Of a DNA stretch of 64,000 nucleotides, positions 18,217 through 26,366 are shown in pieces. The translations under genes were made by a program, and so were the position numbers. The notes under the pieces were generated by a model, which was not told the DNA's origin, did not search any database, and worked only from the letters and a program-made list of their open reading frames with translations. Position 1 is the stretch's first letter. Each line of letters opens with the position of its first letter. The stretch lies in NCBI RefSeq assembly GCF_016863015.1, contig NZ_BOOB01000019.1, forward strand, positions 62,001 through 126,000, read 5' to 3'. Source of the DNA: Microbispora amethystogenes. GTDB taxonomy: Bacteria; Actinomycetota; Actinomycetes; Streptosporangiales; Streptosporangiaceae.

Positions 18217-19350
18217 TGCTCGGCGCACGACCTGACCGCCGCCCGCACCGCAGATCGGATCGTCGCGCGGTGGCTCCGCTGCTGGCTGGAGCTGCAGCAC
18301 GGACTGCGGCCCAGCACCCGCAAATCCTACGCCGATCACGTGCGGCTGCACCTCATCCCACATCTGGGCCGGGTCGAACTCACCGAACTGACGGGCCGCG
18401 ACATCGCACGGATGTTCACCGTCCTGGCGAGGCACCGTAACCGGTACGGAGCACCGATCGCGTCCTCCACCGGATCCGAGCGACGCTACGCGCCGCGTTG
18501 AACGCTGCGGTCCGTGAGGGGCTGATCGAATCCAATCCGGCACGCATGATCCGGCTGCCCGCCCCCGGACGGCCGTATCCGCAGGTGTGGACCGACCGGT
18601 GGGTCGCTGCCTGGCGGAGTAAGGGGCAGCGTCCTGCGGTGGCGGTGTGGACCGCCGACAGACTCGCCCACTTTCTCGCCTTTGCGCGAGGGGACCGGCT
18701 GTATCCGCTGTGGCAGCTGATCGCGCTGCGTGGGCTGCGCCGCGGTGAGGCGATCGGGCTGCGCTGGGTAGATCTCGATCTGGACCGGCGGAAGCTCACC
18801 GTGAGCCGGCAGTTGGTCCACGTCGACGGGCAATTGATCGAGTGCCCCCGAAAAGTGCAGCCAGCCGTCGGGTCATCGCGCTGGACAGCGAGACGGTCCG
18901 ACTGCTGCGCCGCTACGAGCAGGCCCAGAGGCGACACCTGGGCGATGCGTGGCTCGAGTCAGGGCCGATCTTCGCCCGGCCCGACGGATCTCCGCTGCGG
19001 CCGGACTATCTCAGCGTCCGATTCCGCGAATGGGTGCACGCCAGCGGGCTGCCACCGATCCGTTACACGACCTGCGCCATGGCACCGCAAGTCTTGCCCT
19101 GGCCACAGGGGCGGATCTGCGGGTGGTGCAGGGCACGCTCGGGCACGGCAGCATCGTCGTGACCTCCGACATCTACACCTCCGTGTTGCCGGAGGTGTAT
19201 CACCGGTCCGCGCAGGCCATCGCGAGGCTGGTCATGGCCAGGGCTCGCGCGACCGCCCGGGAGGCCCGGAAGATCGCGGCCTGGCCGCATGACGCAGGTA
19301 TGCCCCATACGTGTCTCACGATCAGTAGGAGGCTTCACGGTTCGAGGTTA
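18217..19350 (+). pseudogene. Decayed tyrosine integrase of the outer tRNA-Lys islet
   Basis: Pieces of one tyrosine recombinase in several frames. The core-binding part (STRKSYADHVRLHLIPHLGR) comes first, then after a shift near 18480 the catalytic start (ALNAAVREGLIESNPARMIR to LRGLRRGEAIGLRW with the first Arg). Another shift near 18850 gives SAASRRVIALDSETVRLL, and one near 19070 gives HDLRHGTASLAL, LGHGSIVVTSDIYTSV. The RHRY residues can be traced, but at least three frameshifts break the gene and about 70 N-terminal residues are missing. It is closely related to the intact integrase at 24802-26106 and ends just before the 44-bp attachment copy at 19367, the same relation the intact one has to the tRNA. 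Confidence 0.88.
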
Positions 19351-19366
19351 AATCTCAGGTCGCAGC

Positions 19367-19410
19367 GGTGGGGCGCCAGGGACTCGAACCCTGAACCGAC
19401 GGATTAAAAG
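19367..19410. repeat. Attachment-site copy of tRNA-Lys 3' part (middle)
   Basis: Identical over 44 bp to 10468-10511 and 26171-26214; flanking bases differ on both sides, which sets the limits of the repeat. Junction between the outer and inner islets. Confidence 0.92.
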
Positions 19411-19420
19411 ATCGAGTTGG

Positions 19421-19738
19421 TCAAGCGATCGCGGCGATATCGCCGTCATCGAAGTAGATCGACTGGTGGAGTCGGCCTCCGAGGGCGGCCGCGTAGCGGG
19501 CGAGGATGTCCTGGCCGGAGATCTTGCCCTGTTCGATTTGGGAGATACGCCCCTTGGTGACCCCCATGCGCTCGGCCACCTGCTGCTGAGTCAGGCCACG
19601 GCTACGGCGGATCTCCGCCAGCCGATGCCCCTGGACCTCGGCCAGAAGCTCCCGCTTACCGGCTTCGACCGCTTCCTCTCCGCCGGCCCGCTCGACATGC
19701 TCCGCCCGGATATCCTTCCAGCGAACGTACCCGCTCAT
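19421..19738 (-). CDS. XRE-family antitoxin (HigA-like)
   Basis: A 105-residue protein with a helix-turn-helix at about residues 42-85 (LTQQQVAERMGVTKGRISQ). The N-terminal part (MSGYVRWKDIRAEHVERAGG) is typical of antitoxins that pair with RelE/HigB-like toxins. It should bind the toxin and repress the operon. The ATG overlaps the stop of the upstream toxin gene (ATGA); toxin first and antitoxin second is the HigBA gene order. The stop lies only 10 bp from the 44-bp attachment repeat, so the pair is at the very edge of the inner islet, where it may stabilise the element. Confidence 0.85.
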   Translation of the reverse strand: MSGYVRWKDIRAEHVERAGGEEAVEAGKRELLAEVQGHRLAEIRRSRGLTQQQVAERMGVTKGRISQIEQGKISGQDILARYAAALGGRLHQSIYFDDGDIAAIA

Positions 19739-20097
19739 CTGCCCTCCTCCTGCTGAGCGCGCTCCTTGAGATAGACCTCAAACCGGTGCTCGGCCAGCGG
19801 AATGGCCTCCTCGTACCAGCTTTTCCACCGCCCGGCCTTGTCGCCGGCTACCAGCAGGATGCTGGAGCGCCACGGGTCAAAGGCGAACAGGATGCGTACC
19901 GTGCCGGGCCGGAGTTCCTTGAGGTTCTGAATGGACGATCCACTGATCGTATCCACCAGCGGCCGTCCCAGCCCGGGGCCACCTTCGGCGAGCGCGTCGA
20001 TTGCCTGCACCACCCTGGTGTGGGTGGCGTCGTCGAGTTGCTCGATCCATTCGCGGACCTCGGTCACGACGTAGACGTCCCATTCCTCTCCGGCCAC
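19735..20097 (-). CDS. RelE/HigB-type toxin
   Basis: A 120-residue protein of the phage-derived Gp49/HigB-like toxin group: EVREWIEQLDDATHTRVVQA, then IQNLKELRPGTVRILFAFDP, then ILLVAGDKAGRWKSWYEEAI. These toxins cut mRNA at the ribosome. The late basic and aromatic residues (KAGRWKSWY) match the conserved active region. It overlaps its antitoxin by ATGA. The GTG at 20097 lies only 6 nt from a TATACT -10 box, and there is no Shine-Dalgarno, so the mRNA is probably leaderless. An imperfect palindrome at that box is a likely operator for the antitoxin. Length is normal; the toxin appears intact. Confidence 0.87.
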   Translation of the reverse strand: MAGEEWDVYVVTEVREWIEQLDDATHTRVVQAIDALAEGGPGLGRPLVDTISGSSIQNLKELRPGTVRILFAFDPWRSSILLVAGDKAGRWKSWYEEAIPLAEHRFEVYLKERAQQEEGR

Positions 20098-20103
20098 CTA
20101 TGA

Positions 20104-20122
20104 AGTATAGCAATAGGTATAC
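20104..20122 (-). promoter_or_regulatory. Promoter/operator of the HigBA-like pair
   Basis: An inverted repeat with arms GTATA (20105-20109) and TATAC (20118-20122) overlaps a -10-like TATACT (minus strand, 20104-20109). Placed right before the toxin GTG, it fits autoregulation by the HTH antitoxin and a leaderless transcript. I see no clear -35. Confidence 0.5.
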
Positions 20123-20202
20123 CCCGAGGATCCATGAGGTCGTGTCCTGTCTCTGCATTGCCGTGAGCAGGCCCGGCGGCTCCGGCGATCGTTCTGACGG
20201 CT

Positions 20203-20333
20203 GCCGACACCAGCGCGGGCTTGAGCGCACCACCTGCGGTGACCGCACGTCCGCTCCCCGCCCACGATGCCAGAGCACGAGCGGCGGCGAACACGGCACC
20301 ATCAATCGGCATCGTGCGGGTCGGCGCCGACAC
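20203..20333 (-). pseudogene. Possible N-terminal remnant of an islet gene
   Basis: From ATG 20333 the frame reads as a regular protein start for about 45 residues (MPIDGAVFAAARALASWAG; AVTAGGALKPALV), resembling the W-x-G-x-GRxVTAxGxLxxA pattern found in some actinobacterial plasmid-type proteins. It then loses that character and runs into the toxin promoter. No downstream part of such a protein is present. Best seen as a truncated stump; the assignment is weak. Confidence 0.3.
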
Positions 20334-20354
20334 GCCGGCGGGCTGGATAGATGG

Positions 20355-21998
20355 TCAAAGGCCACGCCGCTGGAGTTCCGCCATGAAGTTGCGCTTGCGC
20401 TTGTGGGTGATGCGCAGCCGCTCCACATAGGCGCGTCCGTCGGCCTCGCGACCGAGCCGGTCGTAAAGCTTTGTGATTTGTACGGCCAAGCCGGCAGCCT
20501 CGGCGTAGGCGTCGTTCTTCATCAGCGAGATCTCGCTCTCGGCCAGGCGCTCATAGACGGGAATCGCCTCGGCGGGGTGAGTCTCCGCCCGCAATCGAGC
20601 CAGCCGCAACCACTGGCCGTCGACGGCGCCGAACTCCACCGCCGCCTGCCACGCCTCCTCGTTGCTGTTCTCCCATAACAGCACGTCCACGAGCATCGAG
20701 GGTGACTGCCATCCGGGCAGACCACGCCGCGCCGTGCTCGCGTCATAACGGAGTAACCCCAGCGCCCAGGCGCGCAGTTCCGGCCAGCGGTCCGGCGTCG
20801 CCACCGCGTGCAGCGCCTGGTAGACCGCGAGGCATCGGTCGCGTTCGAACTGGGCACGGCGCAGTGCCAACGCCTCATCGCCATGACCTGCGGCGGCATG
20901 GGCGGTGGCGGCGAAATCAGCCAGGCGTCGATCGTAGGTGCCGTCGGCGGCGGCCAGGCCCCGTTCGGCCCACTCCAGCGCCTCCCGGTCGCGGCCCGCC
21001 TCGGTCAGCACACCGACGATGGCCGGGTAGTCAGGACGGCTTCCGCGAGCGAGCACTGTTACCAGGAGGTCGATGTCTCCCCGCGCCCTGGCGTACTCGC
21101 GCATCAGCGCGTCCGTACGCCAGTCCGTGCGGCGCGAGCGCTTCTCCCGGATCCGCCGCAACTGGTCGCCATAGGCGGCCACCCCCACCTCGCCGAGCGC
21201 GTCCGCGTAGTCGCCGATCGACAGTTCGGGCACGTCGGCATCGCCAAGCTGCCGCTCCAGCAGCCATGAGGCCAGCGTCACGGGATCGCCGCCGGTGGCG
21301 GCGCAGGCAGCGGCATGGACCACGACCAGCGCCCGGCTCGACTCGCCGATCTGGCCGTCTGAGTCGTCGAAGAACTCGTAGTTCTCCGCCACCCGTTCCA
21401 TGGCCCGCTGGGCCAGGGAGGCCACGGCGGCGCCCTGCCCAGCCTGACGCAGCCGTTCCAGTTCTTCGGCGATGCCGCCGATGGTGTTCGCGTAGTCCCA
21501 GCCGCCGTCCCAGTCGACATGACCACGGACCCGGAGTGCGCGGTCGATCCGCTTGCGTAGATCCTGTGCGTCGGCCGCTCCGACCGGATCGCCAGCGGCA
21601 CGCGCCTCCAGCCGGCGTCGGATGTTCCGGTCGCCTTCGGCCAGCTCCATCAGCAGTGCGACGAGTTCCTGTGCGTCGAGCGACGTCAGATAGGAACGCA
21701 GATCGAGCCGGTCGGGCACGGCCTCGCCGTGTTCCCGCCGGCACAGGTAGACCAGGCCGACCGCGACGCAGTGCTTGCAGAAGTTGCCCTCCTGCCCCCA
21801 CGGGCAATCGCACACACCGTCCAGGCCACGACGGCCGACGGTCAACTCCACCTCGTACGGCTCCGTGCCGTACACGGTCGCGAAGATTTTTCCGCCGTCG
21901 ACCTGGAGGTCATCGACGTCGTCGACGTAATCGACACCGCGGTCATAGGACTTGACTCCGGCCAGAGCCCGCAGGCCGTCCTTGGTGAACGCGGTCAT
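20355..21998 (-). CDS. SWIM zinc-finger protein with helical repeat region
   Basis: A 547-residue protein. Residues about 45-80 hold a SWIM finger (CDCPWGQEGNFCKHCVAV, CxC...CxH), a zinc-binding fold that contacts DNA or protein. The N-terminal part (SYDRGVDYVDDVDDLQVDGG) is the usual lead-in of SWIM proteins. From residue 100 to the end it is alpha-helical and TPR-like (REALEWAERGLAAADGTYDR; AIPVYERLAESEISLMKNDA). Members occur in actinobacteria next to a second helical protein of about 340 residues, here the frameshifted gene 3 bp upstream. The molecular role is unknown; a stress or defence function is a guess. Intact and in one operon with 22002-23043. Cargo of the inner tRNA-Lys islet. 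Confidence 0.85.
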   Translation of the reverse strand: MTAFTKDGLRALAGVKSYDRGVDYVDDVDDLQVDGGKIFATVYGTEPYEVELTVGRRGLDGVCDCPWGQEGNFCKHCVAVGLVYLCRREHGEAVPDRLDLRSYLTSLDAQELVALLMELAEGDRNIRRRLEARAAGDPVGAADAQDLRKRIDRALRVRGHVDWDGGWDYANTIGGIAEELERLRQAGQGAAVASLAQRAMERVAENYEFFDDSDGQIGESSRALVVVHAAACAATGGDPVTLASWLLERQLGDADVPELSIGDYADALGEVGVAAYGDQLRRIREKRSRRTDWRTDALMREYARARGDIDLLVTVLARGSRPDYPAIVGVLTEAGRDREALEWAERGLAAADGTYDRRLADFAATAHAAAGHGDEALALRRAQFERDRCLAVYQALHAVATPDRWPELRAWALGLLRYDASTARRGLPGWQSPSMLVDVLLWENSNEEAWQAAVEFGAVDGQWLRLARLRAETHPAEAIPVYERLAESEISLMKNDAYAEAAGLAVQITKLYDRLGREADGRAYVERLRITHKRKRNFMAELQRRGL

Positions 21999-22001
21999 GG
22001 T

Positions 22002-23043
22002 CTACCAGCCGGACAGCTGGTCAGACACGCGCCGTGCCCGTTCCGGAAACTCCGCGCCGATCTCCCGGGCGAAGTCGAGGAACTGTGTGTGACCTGGCAG
22101 TTCATTCAGGCAGTCGCGGATCAGGGTACGCGCCGTGTCGTTCTCGCCGCGTCGGCGGGCGAGTCGCGCACGCAGGTAGCGCAGTTCGGGACCGGCCAGC
22201 GCCGGGTGCGTCGCCAGCCTCTCCAGCCGGTCGTCGGCCTCGGCGTCGGCCAGCCGGTCCAGCACCATCAGATGCCAGCCGGCCAGATTCCTGGCCCGCT
22301 CTCCGCGTTCGAAGCCCGTGTCCCGCCACGGCGCCCGTCTCTCGGCGCCACCCCCGGCCAGCCGATCCAGCGCGGCGAGATACCGGTCGGTGAAATCCAG
22401 CCACGCATCGATTCCGCGCAGCAGCCGTGCCAGCACGTCGGCCAGCGTGGTCTCCTTATCAGCCGTCGGCCCGTCCCCACGCCGGGTCCACCCGTACGCC
22501 CGCTCCCAGCCGATCAACTGTGGCGCTGCCCGCTCGGCGAATCCGGAGAAGCCGTACAGGTCGAGATAGGTGGCCCAAAGCAACGCCACCGCGTCCGAGA
22601 CAACGAAACGCGCGGCTGCCATCGGGTCGTCGGAGCGGAAGTAGTCATAGTCACATGTCTCATCGGCCAGGTCGATCAGCAGTTCCAGCGCCTGCCCCCC
22701 GGTGGCCGCGTCCGCCGCCAGCGCCTTCTTGGCGTCCTCGGTCAGCCGGTTGAACGTGAAACGCCACCGGGTCCGCTCCTTGGGGGAGACACGCCGATCA
22801 CCGGCCATGTAGGCGCCGGCCCGGGCGAGTTCCACGAACCGCCGTGCGTCGTCCAGCACCGACTGGGCGTCCCACCGTCTGCGTGGCGCTCTTGGCCGCA
22901 GGCTTGTGCCCATCTGGGGTCCGCTCTGCCTCGATCCGCTCCCTCAGCTGAGCGGATCCGCGCCAGTACAGCGTCCAGAGCGTCTTCTTCAAGCGCTCCT
23001 CGTCGAGTGGAGCCAGCGTGGCATAGAACTGCTCGCGATTCAT
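22002..23043 (-). pseudogene. Frameshifted companion of the SWIM protein
   Basis: Two frames form one protein. From ATG 23043: MNREQFYATLAPLDEERLKK ... TLYWRGSAQLRERIEAE, about 50 residues. The rest starts in another frame near 22880 (RWDAQSVLDDARRFVELARA) and runs to 22002, including VSPKERTRWRFTFNRL, DYDYFRSDDPMAAARFVVSD and ELRYLRARLARRRGENDTAR. Similar proteins precede SWIM-finger genes in other actinomycetes, as one chain of about 340 residues. A single-base shift around 22880-22910 would restore it. It may be a true loss or a sequencing error; an internal GTG/ATG start could also give a shortened protein of about 300 residues. It is all-helical; role unknown. Confidence 0.7.
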
Positions 23044-23267
23044 CCGCTGCACGGCAAAGATCGTAGCCCGAGGTGGTGACCAGCACCTGGCGGTGCGGAC
23101 GTCAGCAGGCGGCGCCGGAGCGCCTCCGAACGCCGGCGGACAGAGGGGAAAGGCCCATCGGCGTGATACCGCCGCTCCGCAAGGTCTGCATGAGCCGGGA
23201 TACGAGACGACTCATTCTGAGACAAGGCCATGTAGCGGACCGTCAGAATATGGAACGCCGTGTCGGG

Positions 23268-24611
23268 TTATCCACTTCCGACATCGGTACGTGGCCGGAG
23301 GGCACGGGCCCGCAGTGCCGCCTGCGCGGCGGCGCGCCCGGCGTCGGTGAGGCGGTCACCGGGATCATCCAGGCTGCGCTGCCGGTGCAACAGGCCGAGC
23401 AGATCCAGGCGGCGGTGGATCGCGCCCATGAGCCAGCCGACGCTTTCCACGGAGATGGGCGTTCCGCTGGCGGGGTCATGCCAGCCCTCGCCGGCCATGG
23501 CTTCGGCGACGACGGCGCGCTGCTCGAAATGGCCGTGGGGAGCCTCGGCGAGGTGCAGCATCATGACGGCCTCCGCTGCGGCCCCCTCGGCGGGATCGGA
23601 TGGGATCAGGGCGGCCGTCACGGCCGACCACAGTGCGGCCGTATCGGCTCCGGCCAGGCGTTTGCCCGCCGGAGTGAGGACCAGGGTGCGCTTGCTGCGC
23701 CGGACGGCACCGAGCTGCCGGACAAACTCTCGCAGTGTCCAGGCTTCGGGGATGTCGGATTCGGAGCGCGGTCTGCCGGTCGATGTGAGCCAGTCGAAGC
23801 GGTGGCAGCCTTCGGCGACGACGGCCCTGGCCAGGGTGTGGTTGGCGGTGAGCGGGATCCCGCCGTCGGTGGCCGCCAGGGTCAGCAGCCAGCGGACCGG
23901 TGCCAGCCGCGCCTCTGCGTCCTCGGGAACCGGCGCCGGTGACATGATCCGCGAGGTGATCATCTTCGTGAGGCGGGCGCGGGCCGCGCCACGAGGGGTG
24001 GCCCAGCATTCCATGCGCTCGGCGTGTATCCGTTCCAGATGGCTCTGCTCGCCCGCGGCCCAACAAGAGGTGAGGAACTCGCCGGCGATTCGCTCGGCGT
24101 CCGCGCGCCATCCACGGGCGCCAGGAGCGAACTCACCCGCCGCGATCGCCATCTCCAGATGGGCCGCCGTCGCCTGGAAGGCGTCGTTTTCCTGAATGCC
24201 CATCACCCGCCCCCAGGTCAGAACCTCTTCGACATCGGGCGGCTGTACGCCGGAGGCGTTCATGGCCTTCTCCAGCGCCTTGAACCCGGCGTCGCGGCCC
24301 TGGTGCCAGGCGGTCAGGACCTGCATGGTCGTCTCGGAAACGCAGACGGCGGCGTACCGGGGCATCTCCAACAGGTCGAACAACGCACCGAGCGCGACGG
24401 CGAGCCGCTGGTGTTCGGCCAGTTCGGTCCACCACTTGGTCGGCAGCAGATACCACAGCCAGTACTGGAGCCCGTACAGGGTGACGGTCTCGACTCCTTC
24501 CCCGAAGGTCAGCGAATCGAACGCGGCGCGCGCCTGACCGGCCTCTTCTGGGTTGCGACGGGCCAGCTCGGCGAGAGCGTCCTCCACCTTGTCGTCCCCG
24601 ATCCTGCCCAC
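23268..24611 (-). CDS. Hypothetical protein (about 447 residues), inner islet cargo
   Basis: I do not recognise a named family. The N-terminal half is helical with an aromatic cluster (LYGLQYWLWYLLPTKWW). The C-terminal half holds a pattern found in actinobacterial winged-helix-like proteins: TDGGIPLTANHTLARAVVAE, then RFDWLTSTGRPRSESDIPEA, then RSKRTLVLTPAGKRLAG. No signal peptide or membrane helix is seen. The GTG at 24611 is preferred for its SD-like GGAGGGGAGG just upstream; a longer frame starts at 24668. It is co-oriented with the SWIM gene group, 224 bp away. It probably forms part of the islet cargo, with unknown function. Confidence 0.6.
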   Translation of the reverse strand: MGRIGDDKVEDALAELARRNPEEAGQARAAFDSLTFGEGVETVTLYGLQYWLWYLLPTKWWTELAEHQRLAVALGALFDLLEMPRYAAVCVSETTMQVLTAWHQGRDAGFKALEKAMNASGVQPPDVEEVLTWGRVMGIQENDAFQATAAHLEMAIAAGEFAPGARGWRADAERIAGEFLTSCWAAGEQSHLERIHAERMECWATPRGAARARLTKMITSRIMSPAPVPEDAEARLAPVRWLLTLAATDGGIPLTANHTLARAVVAEGCHRFDWLTSTGRPRSESDIPEAWTLREFVRQLGAVRRSKRTLVLTPAGKRLAGADTAALWSAVTAALIPSDPAEGAAAEAVMMLHLAEAPHGHFEQRAVVAEAMAGEGWHDPASGTPISVESVGWLMGAIHRRLDLLGLLHRQRSLDDPGDRLTDAGRAAAQAALRARALRPRTDVGSG

Positions 24612-24801
24612 CCTCCCCTCCTTCTCATCCTCCGGGACGGGCCTGTGCCACCTGGGGGCTATCCGCATGGCTGATTTCCGAAGCCTCTCACGGCACCGAC
24701 GTCATAACTGCGTTCGGCCCGCTCGCGCGTGGCGAAGTGGTCAAGCACCCTCGATGCGATTTGACGCGGTCCACGTCGTTTCCTTCTTCGGGAGGAAGGT
24801 G

Positions 24802-26106
24802 ATGGCGATGCGTGAGAGCCATCCAGTGGTTTACAAGCGGTGCGGGTGCACCAGCCGGAGCGGCCGGTGTCCGAGGCTGCTCGAGGACGGGCACGGCTCG
24901 TGGTACTTCGCGGTGCAGATCCGGGGCCTGCCGGGACACCGGGAGCGTGTTCGGCGAGGCGGCTATGCCAGCGCGGGCGAAGCCGAACAGGCCGGGCCGC
25001 AGCTGATCGCAGCCGAGCAGGGTGGCCCGATCGGCGCGGGGTGCACGGTGGCCCAGTGGCTGCGGTACTGGCTGGCGACCGATCAGGGGATCCGGCCGAG
25101 AACGCGTCAGGGGTATGCGGATCACGTCCGGCTGCACCTGGTCCCGGCGCTGGGGCGGATCATGCTGTCGGAACTGTCTCATTGCGATGTACGGCGCATG
25201 TTCGCTGCCTTGGCCGGGCGCCGGAACCGGTACGGCAGACCACTGGCGACCGCGACACTGGAGCGGATCCGTGCCACGCTGCGGGCCGCCCTGAACGAGG
25301 CCGTCTGCGAAGGTCTGATCGACAGCAATCCCGCCCGTGCTCTGAGGTTGCCCGCCGCGCCTCGTCCGAGGGCGCAGGTGTGGACCGACCGGCGGGTGGC
25401 TGCGTGGAAGGCCACCGGCGAAAGGCCCACGGTGGCAGTCTGGACGATTCCGCAGCTGGTGGCCTTCCTGGACGGTGTCCGCGAGGATCCGCTGTACCTG
25501 CTGTGGTGGCTGGCTGCGCTTCGCGGACTTCGCCGGGGCGAACTGGCCGGCCTGCGCTGGGTGGATCTCAGCCTGGAGACGGCCGAACTCGCCGTGGTCC
25601 AGCAGTTGGTGCACGTCAGAGGGAAACTGGTCTCGTTCCCGCCGAAGAGCGCGGCCAGCAGGCGCACGGTCGCGCTGGATCCGCAGACGGTACGGCTGCT
25701 ACTCCGTCATGAACGCGACCGGCGGGCGGAGAAGACACGTCGCGGGGAGGCCTGGGACGACACGGCGCACGTCTTCACCCGTACCGACGGCAGTCCGGTG
25801 GCGCCGGACTACCTGACCTACCGGTTCCATAGGCTGGTGCGCAGGAGCGGGCTGCCGCCGGTGCGGTTGCACGACCTGCGGCATGGTGCGGTCACGCTGG
25901 CGCTGGCCGCGCACGTGGATCTGCCGGTGGTTCAGGACCAGGTCGGCCACGCCAGCATCGTGTTGACCGCCGACACCTACACCTCGGTGCTGCCGGAGCT
26001 GCATCACCGGGCGGCCGGCGCGACGGCGCGGCTGGTGCTGTCGGCAGCGCGTGGGACCGCTCGGAAGGTGCGCAGGGGACGATGCGGCTGGATGACCCAG
26101 GTGTGA
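24802..26106 (+). CDS. Tyrosine recombinase (integrase) of the inner tRNA-Lys islet
   Basis: A 434-residue integrase with all parts present. The N-terminal arm-binding part (about 1-70) contains a Cys-rich start (YKRCGCTSRSGRCPRL). The core-binding domain follows (TVAQWLRYWLATDQGIRPRT), then the catalytic domain with Arg at about 239 (ALRGLRRGEL), HxxR at about 356 (LHDLRHGAV), a His (VGHASIVL) and the Tyr nucleophile at about 392 (DTYTSVL). The ATG at 24802 is chosen because GGAGG at 24791-24795 gives a 6-nt spacing. It ends 65 bp before the 44-bp tRNA-Lys repeat, the classic layout for an integrase using a tRNA 3' end as target. Probably functional; no excisionase is seen. Confidence 0.93.
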   Translation: MAMRESHPVVYKRCGCTSRSGRCPRLLEDGHGSWYFAVQIRGLPGHRERVRRGGYASAGEAEQAGPQLIAAEQGGPIGAGCTVAQWLRYWLATDQGIRPRTRQGYADHVRLHLVPALGRIMLSELSHCDVRRMFAALAGRRNRYGRPLATATLERIRATLRAALNEAVCEGLIDSNPARALRLPAAPRPRAQVWTDRRVAAWKATGERPTVAVWTIPQLVAFLDGVREDPLYLLWWLAALRGLRRGELAGLRWVDLSLETAELAVVQQLVHVRGKLVSFPPKSAASRRTVALDPQTVRLLLRHERDRRAEKTRRGEAWDDTAHVFTRTDGSPVAPDYLTYRFHRLVRRSGLPPVRLHDLRHGAVTLALAAHVDLPVVQDQVGHASIVLTADTYTSVLPELHHRAAGATARLVLSAARGTARKVRRGRCGWMTQV

Positions 26107-26170
26107 CCCATCCGTGTCCCAGGCCATGATCGGGTGATCTCCGGTCGAGGCGAACGCCCAGGTCAGAGGT

Positions 26171-26214
26171 GGTGGGGCGCCAGGGACTCGAACCCTGAAC
26201 CGACGGATTAAAAG
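26171..26214. repeat. Attachment-site copy inside the intact tRNA-Lys
   Basis: The third and functional copy of the 44-bp repeat. It covers the 3' half of the tRNA from the anticodon loop through the encoded CC of CCA. Integration here leaves the tRNA gene complete. Confidence 0.92.
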
Positions 26215-26244
26215 TCCGCAGCTCTGCCATTGAGCTAGCACCCC
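26173..26244 (-). tRNA. tRNA-Lys (anticodon TTT)
   Basis: On the minus strand the acceptor 5' GGGGTGC pairs with GCGCCCC (one G-T wobble). The D-loop, the anticodon stem-loop with CTTTTAA (anticodon TTT) and the T-arm GGTTCGAGTCC are all regular. Discriminator A at 26173, and CCA is encoded at 26170-26172. Host of two tandem integrations at its 3' end. Confidence 0.95.
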
Positions 26245-26366
26245 TTGGTCATGCCCTCCGGCCTCCCGCGTCGCGGTGTGATCCGGCAGGACACTCCCCA
26301 AGATGCAGGGTACAGACAGTACCGCGTACCTGGCGACGTCATTGTCCCCGATCGCCCCATCACCGC

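Larger units (their letters stand above)
10468..19410. mobile_element. Older (outer) tRNA-Lys islet
   Basis: A segment bounded by two identical 44-bp copies of the tRNA-Lys 3' part (10468-10511 and 19367-19410). A decayed tyrosine recombinase lies just inside the right boundary, the same place the intact integrase holds in the next islet. Cargo: SpoIIE phosphatase, DesA3-like desaturase and reductase, a small protein, a DUF5994-STAS protein and an orphan kinase. No conjugation, replication or excisionase gene is visible, so it is probably immobile. Confidence 0.68.
19367..26214. mobile_element. Younger (inner) tRNA-Lys islet
   Basis: 6.8 kb between the 44-bp copies at 19367-19410 and 26171-26214; the second copy is part of the working tRNA-Lys gene. 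The intact integrase lies next to the tRNA. Cargo: HigBA-like toxin-antitoxin pair directly inside the left end, a gene remnant, a SWIM-domain gene, a frameshifted companion and an unknown gene. No excisionase is recognised. The inner position next to the tRNA means it integrated after the outer islet. Confidence 0.78.
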
